Shown here in pieces: positions 25,073 to 32,623 of a stretch of 55,872 nt of DNA. The notes below the pieces were generated by a model. That model had not been told where the DNA came from, searched no databases, and saw only the letters and a list, made by a program, of their open reading frames with translations. The DNA is from Terriglobales bacterium (GTDB taxonomy: Bacteria; Acidobacteriota; Terriglobia; Terriglobales; Acidobacteriaceae): positions 1-55,872 of the forward strand of contig DASTZZ010000112.1 of assembly GCA_035764005.1 (NCBI GenBank). The letters are read 5' to 3'. A program made the position numbers and the translations under genes. Position 1 is the first letter of the stretch. Every line of letters begins with the position of its first letter.

Positions 25073-26659
25073 ATGTCAGAGTCCAACGGAAGCAAGCCCT
25101 CCCTTACAGCAGATTCGAAGCAATCGACCGAAGTTTTTGCCGTGCATGGCGTCGAACCCGAAGTACAGGCCTACGCCATGGCCAAGTACTCGCGGTCGGC
25201 GCTGTCGATGAAGGAGTCGCTGAAGGAGATCAGCGAGCAAAAAGCCGAGCAGTTCCTGAACACTTTTTATTTCCAGTACGGCCATCGCTCAATCGCCGAT
25301 CTCGCACATATTCCTCTCGCCATCGAGCGGCTTTCGATTCTGGCGGCGATCGCGCTTGTCGATGAGCAGCGATGGGACGGGCAAGAGCGTTCGACTCGCT
25401 ATCAGAACTTCAAGAAGAGCGGCTTCTACGTTCCCGAATTCGCCAGCGACGACGACCGCAAGCTCTGCGTCGAAACTCTGCAGTTCCTGTTTTCCGAGTA
25501 CGAGTATTTCTCCGACGAGATGTCGCGCTATCTAGCGACTCAAGTGGCGAAGCCGGCTGACATGATGCAAGAAGCGTATCAGCGCACGCTCCGCGCTCGC
25601 GCCTTCGACATCTCGCGCTATCTGCTTCCGCTTGCGACGAACACCTCGCTCGGACAGATCGTGAACGCGCGCACGCTGGAGACGCAGATCTCGCGGTTGC
25701 TCTCGCACACCCACGGCGAAGTCCGTCAATTGGGCGAAGCTTTACGCCAGGCAGCACGATCGGCGGCATGGAACATAAACGAGCCTACGTATCGCAAGCT
25801 GATCGACGAGATTGCCGCAGTAAATCCCGACCTTGCTACTCGTGCACGTGACGTGCTGCTGAAGGAGGTAAAGACCGCTCCAACGCTGGTGAAGTACGCC
25901 GAGGCGAATCGCTACGACATGGAAACTCGTTGCGAGCTGAAGCAGGCGCTCGATGAGTTGATGGGGCCGAACACCGCCATTCGTGAAAAGCGGACGGAAG
26001 ATCATTTCGTCGTTGATCTCCTCGAAGACGAACCGCTAGAAATCGAGCTTGCGACGACGCTTCTGTACGGCGCTGGTCACTACAGCTATCGCCAGATTCG
26101 CGAGCGTGTGGAGTCGCTTTCTGCGGCGCGTCGCGATGAGATTATCGACATAGGGCTACGCCATCGCGGCAAGCACGACGAGCTGCTGCGTCCATTCGCA
26201 GCCGGCCAGGCGTTTCGTTTCGACATCCTGATGGACATCGGCGGATTCCGCGACATGCACCGCCACCGCCGCTGTATCCAGATCGAGCAGGAATTCACGA
26301 ACCTTCACGGATATGACACTCCAGAAGAGCTTGCTGCAGCTGGACTTCGGGATCGTTACGACAAGACGATGCTCTTCGCTTCCGACCGCCATGATCAGTT
26401 CGCGGTGTCTCACGATGCGAATGCGGAACAGAACGCGCAGTACGTCCTGCCGCTCGCATACAAGAAACGCACGCTGTTCAAAATGGATTTTGCTGAGGTG
26501 CTATACATCGCCGAATTGCGCACTACGCCAGCGGGACATCGCTCATACCGTGAAGTGGCTTTCGCCATGTATGAAGCGGCGGCGCGAAAACATCCATCGT
26601 TGGCGAAGCACTTCCGCGTGCACGATGTTCGCGAGCCGGTGGACCTGTTGAAGCGTTGA
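25073..26659 (+). CDS. Tandem ThyX-like (FAD-dependent thymidylate synthase family) protein
   Basis: A 528-residue protein with two ThyX-like halves; true ThyX is about 220-250 residues. The first half has GHRSIADLAHIPLAIERLS at about 70-88 and ERSTRYQNF at about 105-113, but the RHR part of the ThyX motif is replaced (VDEQRW). It also has SLGQIVNARTLETQISRLL. The second half has GAGHYSYRQIRERVESLS at about 333-350 and MHRHRRCIQIEQEF at about 395-408, with RHR kept but the serine-rich part altered, then AELRTTPAGHRSYR. So the motif appears split over the two halves. It may still make dTMP or may have a new role. The ATG at 25073 is the first after repeat A. Confidence 0.85.
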   Translation: MSESNGSKPSLTADSKQSTEVFAVHGVEPEVQAYAMAKYSRSALSMKESLKEISEQKAEQFLNTFYFQYGHRSIADLAHIPLAIERLSILAAIALVDEQRWDGQERSTRYQNFKKSGFYVPEFASDDDRKLCVETLQFLFSEYEYFSDEMSRYLATQVAKPADMMQEAYQRTLRARAFDISRYLLPLATNTSLGQIVNARTLETQISRLLSHTHGEVRQLGEALRQAARSAAWNINEPTYRKLIDEIAAVNPDLATRARDVLLKEVKTAPTLVKYAEANRYDMETRCELKQALDELMGPNTAIREKRTEDHFVVDLLEDEPLEIELATTLLYGAGHYSYRQIRERVESLSAARRDEIIDIGLRHRGKHDELLRPFAAGQAFRFDILMDIGGFRDMHRHRRCIQIEQEFTNLHGYDTPEELAAAGLRDRYDKTMLFASDRHDQFAVSHDANAEQNAQYVLPLAYKKRTLFKMDFAEVLYIAELRTTPAGHRSYREVAFAMYEAAARKHPSLAKHFRVHDVREPVDLLKR

Positions 26660-26672
26660 AAACGGGGGAAGG

Positions 26673-26761
26673 GCGAACACTGAGGTCACGATGGCAAAGA
26701 GAAGGTCACGGAGAGATCTTCGTGACCTCATGGAGTTTACCTCCGTGGCCTTCGTGTTCGC
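26673..26761. repeat. Repeat family A, copy 3
   Basis: GCGAACACTGAGGTCACGATG on the left and GTGGCCTTCGTGTTCGC on the right. It shows more substitutions than the other copies. It lies just upstream of the recA promoter. Confidence 0.88.
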
Positions 26762-26781
26762 CTTTCCTCGGCAGATTTCCA

Positions 26782-26810
26782 TTGACGATTCGCTTTTTAT
26801 TCTCTACAAT
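26782..26810 (+). promoter_or_regulatory. recA promoter P1 with candidate SOS box
   Basis: TTGACG (26782-26787) and TACAAT (26805-26810) are separated by 17 bases, a strong sigma-70-type promoter. The spacer contains ATTC-N7-ATTC (26788-26802), the same direct repeat as in the lexA promoter, in the same position. Its place between -35 and -10 suits a repressor site. Confidence 0.7.
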
Positions 26811-26817
26811 CAGCGCA

Positions 26818-26849
26818 TTGATTCTCAGAGAACACGCTCGGCTTATAAT
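26818..26849 (+). promoter_or_regulatory. Possible second recA promoter
   Basis: TATAAT at 26844-26849 is a perfect -10 box about 40 bases before the recA start. The best -35 box is TTGATT at 26818-26823, with a long 20-base gap. The gap holds a small palindrome, TTCTC-A-GAGAA, at 26822-26832. It could be a second start site or a fortuitous match. Confidence 0.4.
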
Positions 26850-26889
26850 GGCGCTCTCGTAATCAATCCACACAACTCAGGAGAAGCAC

Positions 26890-27993
26890 ATGGCAGACGA
26901 GAAGGCACGCGCGATCGATCTGGCGCTATCACAAATTGAAAAGCAGTTTGGCAAGGGATCGATCATGCGGCTGGGATCGAAGGAAGCCATTGTGCCGATT
27001 TCGGTCATCTCCACCGGCGCCATTTCCTTCGACGCGGCACTCGGTGTCGGCGGCTTTCCCCGTGGACGCGTTATCGAAGTTTTCGGTCCTGAGTCGTCCG
27101 GCAAGACCACGATCACACTGCAGGTAATCGCGGAGGCGCAGAAGGCCGGGGGCATGGCGGCGTTCGTCGATGCCGAGCACGCGCTCGATCCGGTGTACGC
27201 GAAGAAGCTGGGCGTCGACGTCGATAACCTGCTGGTCTCGCAGCCTGACTACGGCGAGCAGGCGCTCGAAATCACCGAGGCGCTGGTTCGCTCCGGCGCC
27301 ATCGACGTGCTCGTCGTTGACTCGGTCGCCGCGCTCGTTCCCAAGGCGGAACTCGATGGCGAGATGGGCGACAGCCATGTCGGTCTGCAGGCGCGACTCA
27401 TGTCGCAGGCCTTGCGTAAACTGACCGGAACGGTCTCGAAGTCGCGCACCTGCCTCATCTTCATCAACCAGATTCGCGAAAAAATCGGCGTGATGTTCGG
27501 CAATCCTGAAACGACCACCGGCGGACGAGCCTTGAAGTTCTACTCTTCGGTCCGCGTCGATATCCGCCGCATCGCCGCCATCAAGGAAGGCGACATGGTC
27601 ATGGGTTCGCGCACCAAGGTCAAAGTGGTAAAGAACAAAGTTGCCGCGCCGTTCCGTGAGGCTGAGTTCGACATCATGTACGGCGAAGGCATCTCGCGCG
27701 AAGGTGACATGCTCGACCTGGCGGCGAACCACAATATCGTCGAGAAATCAGGTTCGTGGTTCAGCTATAAGAATGAGCGGATCGGCCAGGGTCGCGAGAA
27801 CGCGAAGGCCTTCCTGAAAGAAAACAAGGACATTGCCGTCAAGATCGAAGCTGAGGTTCGCAAGGCAGTTGGCCTGACCAGCGCGAACGAAAAAGCTGCT
27901 GCAGCCGCTGCCGGCCCGAACGGCTCCGGCGGCGAGCACGCGCATCCGCATCCAACGCCGATTTCGCGGCCGATTCCGATGCAGCGGAAGTAA
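26890..27993 (+). CDS. recA: Recombinase RecA
   Basis: A 367-residue RecA, which forms filaments on single-stranded DNA for strand exchange and triggers LexA cleavage. The N terminus has [18 protein letters not shown], Walker A is GPESSGKTT near residue 67, and [10 protein letters not shown]-like ([11 protein letters not shown]), [11 protein letters not shown] and the L2 region [17 protein letters not shown] follow. The C-terminal tail is Ala/His-rich rather than acidic. AGGAG lies 7 bases before the ATG. No intein is present. Confidence 0.98.
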   Translation: MADEKARAIDLALSQIEKQFGKGSIMRLGSKEAIVPISVISTGAISFDAALGVGGFPRGRVIEVFGPESSGKTTITLQVIAEAQKAGGMAAFVDAEHALDPVYAKKLGVDVDNLLVSQPDYGEQALEITEALVRSGAIDVLVVDSVAALVPKAELDGEMGDSHVGLQARLMSQALRKLTGTVSKSRTCLIFINQIREKIGVMFGNPETTTGGRALKFYSSVRVDIRRIAAIKEGDMVMGSRTKVKVVKNKVAAPFREAEFDIMYGEGISREGDMLDLAANHNIVEKSGSWFSYKNERIGQGRENAKAFLKENKDIAVKIEAEVRKAVGLTSANEKAAAAAAGPNGSGGEHAHPHPTPISRPIPMQRK

Positions 27994-28036
27994 GCGTTTT
28001 TGCGTGAGCAATCGCCTACGAACTTCGATGCCCCAG

Positions 28037-28075
28037 TGGACAGAGTGGACTTCATGGACAAGTCCACTCTGTCCA
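28037..28075. terminator. Perfect 16-bp hairpin after recA
   Basis: TGGACAGAGTGGACTT pairs with its exact complement at 28060-28075 across a seven-base loop. A third, half copy of the word follows (CATGAAGTCCACTTCGTCC). There is no T-run, so it is not a classic terminator, but it stands between the convergent recA and 28133-28597 genes and could end either transcript. Confidence 0.55.
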
Positions 28076-28132
28076 TGAAGTCCACTTCGTCCATAAAGGC
28101 ACTAAACCGAATAGGTAATGTGCCGGATAGCT

Positions 28133-28597
28133 CTACGGCTCGATTCTGATATTGAGCGTCGGTGGCAGGAACGAGATGCTCTGGTCCTTCTTCTCCACCC
28201 AGAGCGCCAGCGGTTCTCTACGATCGTTGATCACGGAAACGACAACCACTCCGCTGGAATTCTTCGGCGTGATGGCTTGGCGAATGCGGTGCGTGCGAAT
28301 TTCGCCATACTCGCCTGTGGGACCCCAATCGAGCTCAAACGTCCCAAAGTTGTACCCGGAATATTTCTGCGGATGCTGTTTCCAGTTCGGATCAGCGTTC
28401 CAGATTGCGTAGGCTTTTTCGAAGTCCTTGTGCTCGACAGCGGTGAGGAACTTGTTGATGGTATGCTCCTCGCGCCAATCCCAGAAGTGATAAACGAGGA
28501 GCGCGACGATAATCGCAGCAATCAGCCCTGCAATCCAATAAAGCCGTCGGCGCTTATCGACCGACGGATCATATTCCTTCGCCTGGAAGATAGTCAT
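28133..28597 (-). CDS. Hypothetical membrane-anchored protein, 154 aa
   Basis: Lysine/arginine-rich residues (SVDKRRRLYW) precede one hydrophobic helix of about 20 residues, WIAGLIAAIIVALLVYHFW, and then a soluble domain with INKFLTAVEHKDFEKAYAIW and a final strand-rich part. No family was recognised. The topology suggests an inner-membrane protein with its domain outside the cytoplasm. The ATG at 28597 was preferred as the more natural N terminus, but an in-frame ATG at 28621 is equally open. Confidence 0.7.
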   Translation of the reverse strand: MTIFQAKEYDPSVDKRRRLYWIAGLIAAIIVALLVYHFWDWREEHTINKFLTAVEHKDFEKAYAIWNADPNWKQHPQKYSGYNFGTFELDWGPTGEYGEIRTHRIRQAITPKNSSGVVVVSVINDRREPLALWVEKKDQSISFLPPTLNIRIEP

Positions 28598-28662
28598 TCT
28601 GTCGGAATAGACACCTGCCATCCAAGATACGACTCGGGAGCGACTCTCGGCAATCGGACCCT

Positions 28663-28762
28663 GGAACGGCGAACACGAAGGTCACGAAGACAACAAAAGA
28701 GGTCGCAGAGATTTCTTTGTGACCTCTTGTGTTCCCGTCGTGACCTTCGTGTTCGCCGTTCC
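28663..28762. repeat. Repeat family A, copy 4
   Basis: The most symmetrical copy, with ends GGAACGGCGAACACGAAG and CTTCGTGTTCGCCGTTCC. It shows that the family can extend beyond GAACACG to GGAACGGCGAACACG. Copy 6 shares this long end. It lies between the TetR stop and the start of the gene at 28133-28597; both genes are on the minus strand. Confidence 0.92.
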
Positions 28763-28767
28763 TGCGT

Positions 28768-29475
28768 TTACTGGACCAATACTTTATCGGCCAGCTTCAG
28801 GTAATACCGAATCCAATCATCCTCTGAACCAGGAGCAGCTTCGCCGAGAGCAGCAGGAAGCGCCTCTGACGACGGACGTTGCACGTCACATGCAGCCTCA
28901 ATCAGGAACGACACTGTCGCGCGTACCTGCTCGACGGAGTAGCGCGCGGGAAACTCGAAAGCTGCAAGCATCTGATCGCGCATCATTCCCTCGATCGATC
29001 CCATCAAGGCTGAGCGCAGCGCCTGAGGATCGACGCCATCCTTCATTTCGCCGACTGTCTTCATCTCGACGATGATGTCGTCGAGCACAGCGATAAATTC
29101 CAGAAATTGGTTGCTGATAACAACTTTGCCGTTCTCGTGAACGGCGGTCTGCTCCAACAGCAGAATGGCGCGGAACTCGGGATCCTGGTCGAGAAAGTTG
29201 ACCAGCATGTTGAGCGCAAGCCGGAGTTTGCCGGAGGCTGACGGCAGGCTGGTCATGGCGAGGACCACGGCTCTCGTCAATTCCGCCCATTGTTCCTCGA
29301 CGATCTCGCGCCGAAGCTCCTCTTTCCCGGAATAGTACTTGAGGAATTGCGAGTGGCTGGTGCCGGCGGCGCGAATGATATCGGAGATCGAGGTCGCTTC
29401 GTAGCCGCGCTGAGCAAACAACCTCCGGGCAGCGGCGCGCAGACGGGCCTGGCTGGACCGCGCATCCTGCCGCAT
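28768..29475 (-). CDS. TetR family transcriptional regulator
   Basis: A 235-residue regulator. The N-terminal helix-turn-helix is AARRLFAQRGYEATSISDII followed by RAAGTSHSQFLKYYSGKEEL. The ligand-binding C-terminal part is helical and unspecific. The ATG at 29475 has AGGAGG 7 bases upstream. Palindromes 63-98 bases upstream of the start are likely binding sites. A neighbouring target is not obvious; the PilZ gene is divergent. Confidence 0.9.
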   Translation of the reverse strand: MRQDARSSQARLRAAARRLFAQRGYEATSISDIIRAAGTSHSQFLKYYSGKEELRREIVEEQWAELTRAVVLAMTSLPSASGKLRLALNMLVNFLDQDPEFRAILLLEQTAVHENGKVVISNQFLEFIAVLDDIIVEMKTVGEMKDGVDPQALRSALMGSIEGMMRDQMLAAFEFPARYSVEQVRATVSFLIEAACDVQRPSSEALPAALGEAAPGSEDDWIRYYLKLADKVLVQ

Positions 29476-29537
29476 GGGTCGTTCCTCCTGGGACTCGTAC
29501 TGATTGTAGTCGAAAAGAGAGCTACTCGATTATCAGT

Positions 29538-29573
29538 TTACTGCATCTAGTAACTCATCTATCATAGATAGAT
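29538..29573. promoter_or_regulatory. Two palindromes, probable TetR operator
   Basis: ATCTATC-ATA-GATAGAT at 29557-29573 is a perfect inverted repeat. Next to it TTACT-GCATCT-AGTAA at 29538-29553 is a second, shorter one. Both are in the region between the divergent TetR and PilZ genes. This is the usual place for a self-regulating TetR site. Confidence 0.65.
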
Positions 29574-29658
29574 AAATTCCTATCCAAGGTACAATGATGT
29601 GCGGTTCGTCCCTCCGTCTTATTTCCATGTTTCCTTCTTCCCAACCACGGGGCCGGGC

Positions 29659-29979
29659 ATGACGCCGGAAACCGGAACCGAAGCTCGCCGTTACTCGCGC
29701 GTTCAGCTTCCCGTCACGGCCGAGGTCTCGTGCCTGCCTCTGGGATTTTTTCGCCATCCCGCAAGCCTGCGCGACGTCAGCGCAGGAGGCGCGTATTTCT
29801 ACGCGGATATCAGCCCTCAACTCGGAACTGTGATGAAGCTGGATTTCAGTGTGCCCGTCGTCGGCAGCGAGGTTCAGATCTCATGTGAGGGGCCGGTGGT
29901 GAGAGTGGAGAAAAAGGCTCTGGGAGAAGAGAGCGGAATCGCGATCGAGATTTCGAATCTGAATCTCGGATCGTGGTAA
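29659..29979 (+). CDS. PilZ domain protein
   Basis: A 106-residue single PilZ domain, a cyclic-di-GMP receptor fold. The first binding motif RxxxR is in EARRYSRVQLP (Arg10 and Arg14), and the second, D/NxSxxG, is in LRDVSAGGAYF. Both are intact, so c-di-GMP binding is likely. The start at 29659 was preferred because the upstream 20 codons look non-coding. There is no output domain, so it probably acts by binding a partner. Confidence 0.85.
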   Translation: MTPETGTEARRYSRVQLPVTAEVSCLPLGFFRHPASLRDVSAGGAYFYADISPQLGTVMKLDFSVPVVGSEVQISCEGPVVRVEKKALGEESGIAIEISNLNLGSW

Positions 29980-30042
29980 GCGCACTTCTTGTTTCACCAC
30001 GGAGGCACGGAGTACACACAGAAGGCAGTGGTTGGAAGGGGC

Positions 30043-31053
30043 TCAGCTTGTTGAGGAATGTGCGGCCTGGTCAAACTGATCCAGCAACCTGACTTTCTCC
30101 TCTGCTGAGAGGAACGAGGCTTCGAGCGAGTTGCGCGCCAGTTCGCGCACGTGCTCATCGGTGAAGCCGAATACATCTTGCGCGATTTCGTATTCGCGAA
30201 CCAGCGACGTGTGGAACATGGCTGGATCATCACTATTCAGGGTCACGAGCAGACCATCCTCGAACAAGCGCCGGATCGGATGTTGACGAAGCTCAGGCAG
30301 GCATCCCGTAAGTACGTTGCTGGTCATGCAAATCTCGACGGGGACTTGTCGATGCGAGAGTTCTTCGATCAGCTCGGCATCCGCCGAAGCACTCAACACG
30401 TGTCCGAGCCGCTCGGCTCCGATGTTGAGCGCTGCCCAAATCGACTCCGGTCCGGTGGTTTCGCCGGCATGCGCGGTGCGTCTTAAGCCGTTCTCGTCCG
30501 CATACTGGTAGAGCGCTTTAAAGGGTTCCGCCGGACCCTTACGTTCATCGCCGCCGATCCCAACTCCCACGACGTTTCGGTCCTTGTACCGCACTGCGAG
30601 TTCAAAAACGGGCTTCGCCGCTTCTACTCCGAAGTGGCGGACGGCGTCGAAGATCCAGAGCACCGACACCCCGAAGTTACGCCCTCCGCGTTCCCGTGCG
30701 CGCTCGATTCCTTCAAATAAGGGCTCGAACTCCTGCTTTCGCCATTGCACGACGCCCACCGAAAGATACACCTCGGCATGCACCACGCCTTGAGCTTTGA
30801 GTCGCTCGATCATTCGATACGTGATCAGCTCGAAGTCATCGGCGGTGAGTAGACGCTGGGTGACGGCCTTAAAAGCCATCATGAATCCATGAAAATCCGC
30901 GTACTCGTATAAACGATAGGCCTGCTCCGTCGTCAAAGGATCAGCATCATGCCGCCGGCTCAGTTCGACGAGCGTTTCCGGCTCGACTGTACCTTCGAGA
31001 TGAAGATGAAGCTCCGCCTTGGGCAGCGAACGGATTAATTCGGAGTTGGCCAT
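30043..31053 (-). CDS. add: Adenosine deaminase
   Basis: A 336-residue metal-dependent deaminase converting adenosine to inosine. The zinc ligands and catalytic residues are all visible: His16 and His18 in ELHLHLEG, the HAGE motif (TAHAGETTGPES) with the catalytic Glu, the RLGHVLSAS His and the late NSDDPAMF. It would act in purine salvage. Relatives include adenine deaminases, so the exact base is not certain. Confidence 0.93.
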   Translation of the reverse strand: MANSELIRSLPKAELHLHLEGTVEPETLVELSRRHDADPLTTEQAYRLYEYADFHGFMMAFKAVTQRLLTADDFELITYRMIERLKAQGVVHAEVYLSVGVVQWRKQEFEPLFEGIERARERGGRNFGVSVLWIFDAVRHFGVEAAKPVFELAVRYKDRNVVGVGIGGDERKGPAEPFKALYQYADENGLRRTAHAGETTGPESIWAALNIGAERLGHVLSASADAELIEELSHRQVPVEICMTSNVLTGCLPELRQHPIRRLFEDGLLVTLNSDDPAMFHTSLVREYEIAQDVFGFTDEHVRELARNSLEASFLSAEEKVRLLDQFDQAAHSSTS

Positions 31054-31163
31054 CGCCGACGATTACTTTAAATGATGGCTGGAATTACTTTTGTGCGCGT
31101 GCAACTTCTCAGCCTTGGTGTTAATCAGATGTGGTGCCGATGTACTTCTCCGGGAGCAGTACT

Positions 31164-31280
31164 ATGAAACTCGCCGCTTCGCAATCCGATACAAACGCTT
31201 CCTCCTGGAACGAACGCGTGCTCATCGCCGCGGTTGTGGTCACGATGGTGCTGTCGTTGCTTGGGTACATGCATGCGTAG
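31164..31280 (+). CDS. Possible small membrane protein, 38 aa
   Basis: A 39-codon frame starts ATGAAACTCGC, with GGGAG 8 bases upstream. It has a polar front (SDTNASSWNERV) and one hydrophobic helix (LIAAVVVTMVLSLLGYMHA). It is shorter than most annotation limits. The ribosome-binding site and the clean helix argue that it is real; there is no homology support. It lies alone between add and a repeat. Confidence 0.45.
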   Translation: MKLAASQSDTNASSWNERVLIAAVVVTMVLSLLGYMHA

Positions 31281-31371
31281 GAGCTGCTAAGCTCCTAAGC
31301 TGCTGAGCTTCTCGGCTTCACGAAAGGCTCAACTAGCGTGACTCCTCATTGCTGTCATTTTCTTTAATTCA

Positions 31372-31457
31372 CTGTCATCCCTCGCGCCGCCGCGAAAACC
31401 TTTCATTCGATCACTTAGTATTTGCGGCGCGGGGGATCTGCTTTTGCTTGATCCCCG
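31372..31457. repeat. Repeat family G, copy 2
   Basis: Starts CTGTCATCCCTCGCGCCGC and contains GCGGCGCGGGGGATCTGCTT, matching the inverse of copy 1 at 11944-12105. It is only about half as long. It lies just past the 3' end of the DppB-type permease gene. Confidence 0.65.
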
Positions 31458-31470
31458 AGATCACGAACTT

Positions 31471-32388
31471 CTATTGCCGAATGCGCGGATTCACCACCGC
31501 ATATAACACGTCGGTGAATAGGTTCACGACGATGTAGGTAAGCCCGATTGCCAGAATGCATCCCTGCACGAGGAAGTAGTCGCGAGTGCTGATCGCAGTG
31601 AGCGTCAGCCTCCCAATACCTGGCCAGGAGAAGATCGTTTCCGTCACGATCGCGCCGGCGAGCAGTGCGCCGAACTGCAGTCCGACAACCGTTAGCACGG
31701 GGATCATCGCGTTACGCAAAGCGTGCTTATACACAACCGTGCGTTCGCTCAAGCCTTTGGCGCGGGCAGTACGGATATAGTCCTGACCTAGTTCTTCGAG
31801 CATTGCCGTCCGCACCATTCTTGTGAGGATCGCGGCCATGGCTCCGCCCATGGTGATGGCGGGCAGCATAAGATGCTCCCACCTGCCCGCGCCGGAAACC
31901 GGAAGTAGACCCAGCTTGATAGCAAAAAATAGAATAAGAATCGGTCCGAGTGCGAAATTGGGAAAGGACAAGCCGAAGAGACTTACTACGCTCAACGCGC
32001 GATCATCCCAGCGGTCGCGCCGTCGGGCCGAGCGCACTCCCGCGGGAATTGATAACCCAAGCGCAACGATGAGCGCTGCAATGGTCAGCCGCAATGTGTA
32101 CGGATACCGCTCCCAGATCACGCGGCCAACATCCTGATTCAAACGAATTGACTGCCCCAGTCGACCATGCAGCACGCCGTTCCAATAATGAACATATTGC
32201 TCGCCGATAGGCAGATCGAGTCCATAAGCATGTCGCGCCGCCTGCAAGTCCGCGCTCGCAGCGCCTTCGCCGAGCATCGCCTGGATGGGATCGCCGGGCA
32301 CAAGGTGAATCATCAGGAAGACCACCGAAACCACCAGCCAGAGGACTGGCAGGGTGTACAGCAGGCGAGATGTAAGAAGGCGAACCAT
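31471..32388 (-). CDS. DppB-type ABC transporter permease (orphan)
   Basis: A 305-residue inner-membrane permease of peptide/nickel importers. It has the N-terminal VVSVVFLMIHLVPGDPIQAML, a periplasmic loop, and the cytoplasmic EAA-type loop (YIRTARAKGLSERTVVYKHAL) that touches the ATPase. It ends LFTDVLYAVVNPRIRQ. No binding protein, DppC, or ATPase gene is adjacent, so it works with partners elsewhere or is a leftover. The start ATG at 32388 abuts the end of a family C repeat, so its own promoter must lie within or beyond the repeat. Confidence 0.92.
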   Translation of the reverse strand: MVRLLTSRLLYTLPVLWLVVSVVFLMIHLVPGDPIQAMLGEGAASADLQAARHAYGLDLPIGEQYVHYWNGVLHGRLGQSIRLNQDVGRVIWERYPYTLRLTIAALIVALGLSIPAGVRSARRRDRWDDRALSVVSLFGLSFPNFALGPILILFFAIKLGLLPVSGAGRWEHLMLPAITMGGAMAAILTRMVRTAMLEELGQDYIRTARAKGLSERTVVYKHALRNAMIPVLTVVGLQFGALLAGAIVTETIFSWPGIGRLTLTAISTRDYFLVQGCILAIGLTYIVVNLFTDVLYAVVNPRIRQ

Positions 32389-32623
32389 AAACGGAACCGG
32401 CGGCGGTAACGCGGGGTCCCCAGCAATCGCCGCCGTTGCGGTTGCTGGGGTGCTGGCCGGTGGGTCGGAGGTGGCCGCATGGCCAGCTCCGAGCAATACG
32501 ACACTGTTCAGGACCTCGTGAATCGCAGCCGAAAACGACACGGCTGCCCCACCGCCTAGCACCCGAGCAATCGCAAAAGCGGCGCTTACTGGGGACCCCG
32601 CTCTACCGTCGCTGGTTCTGTTA
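32389..32623. repeat. Repeat family C, copy 4
   Basis: A 235-base copy. The left end AAACGGAACCGGCGGCGG adjoins the DppB-type start. The right end on the minus strand is TAACAGAACCAGC, whose TAA is the stop of the CBS/CorC gene. The inner stem TCGGAGGTGGCC...TGGCCAGCTCCGAG is present. It also contains CACCCCAGCAA-type words (GTCCCCAGCAATCG). Confidence 0.85.

Noticed and set aside
26929-27732. 267-codon frame antisense to recA
   Set aside because: It lies entirely within recA, whose motifs are complete, and has no recognisable domain.
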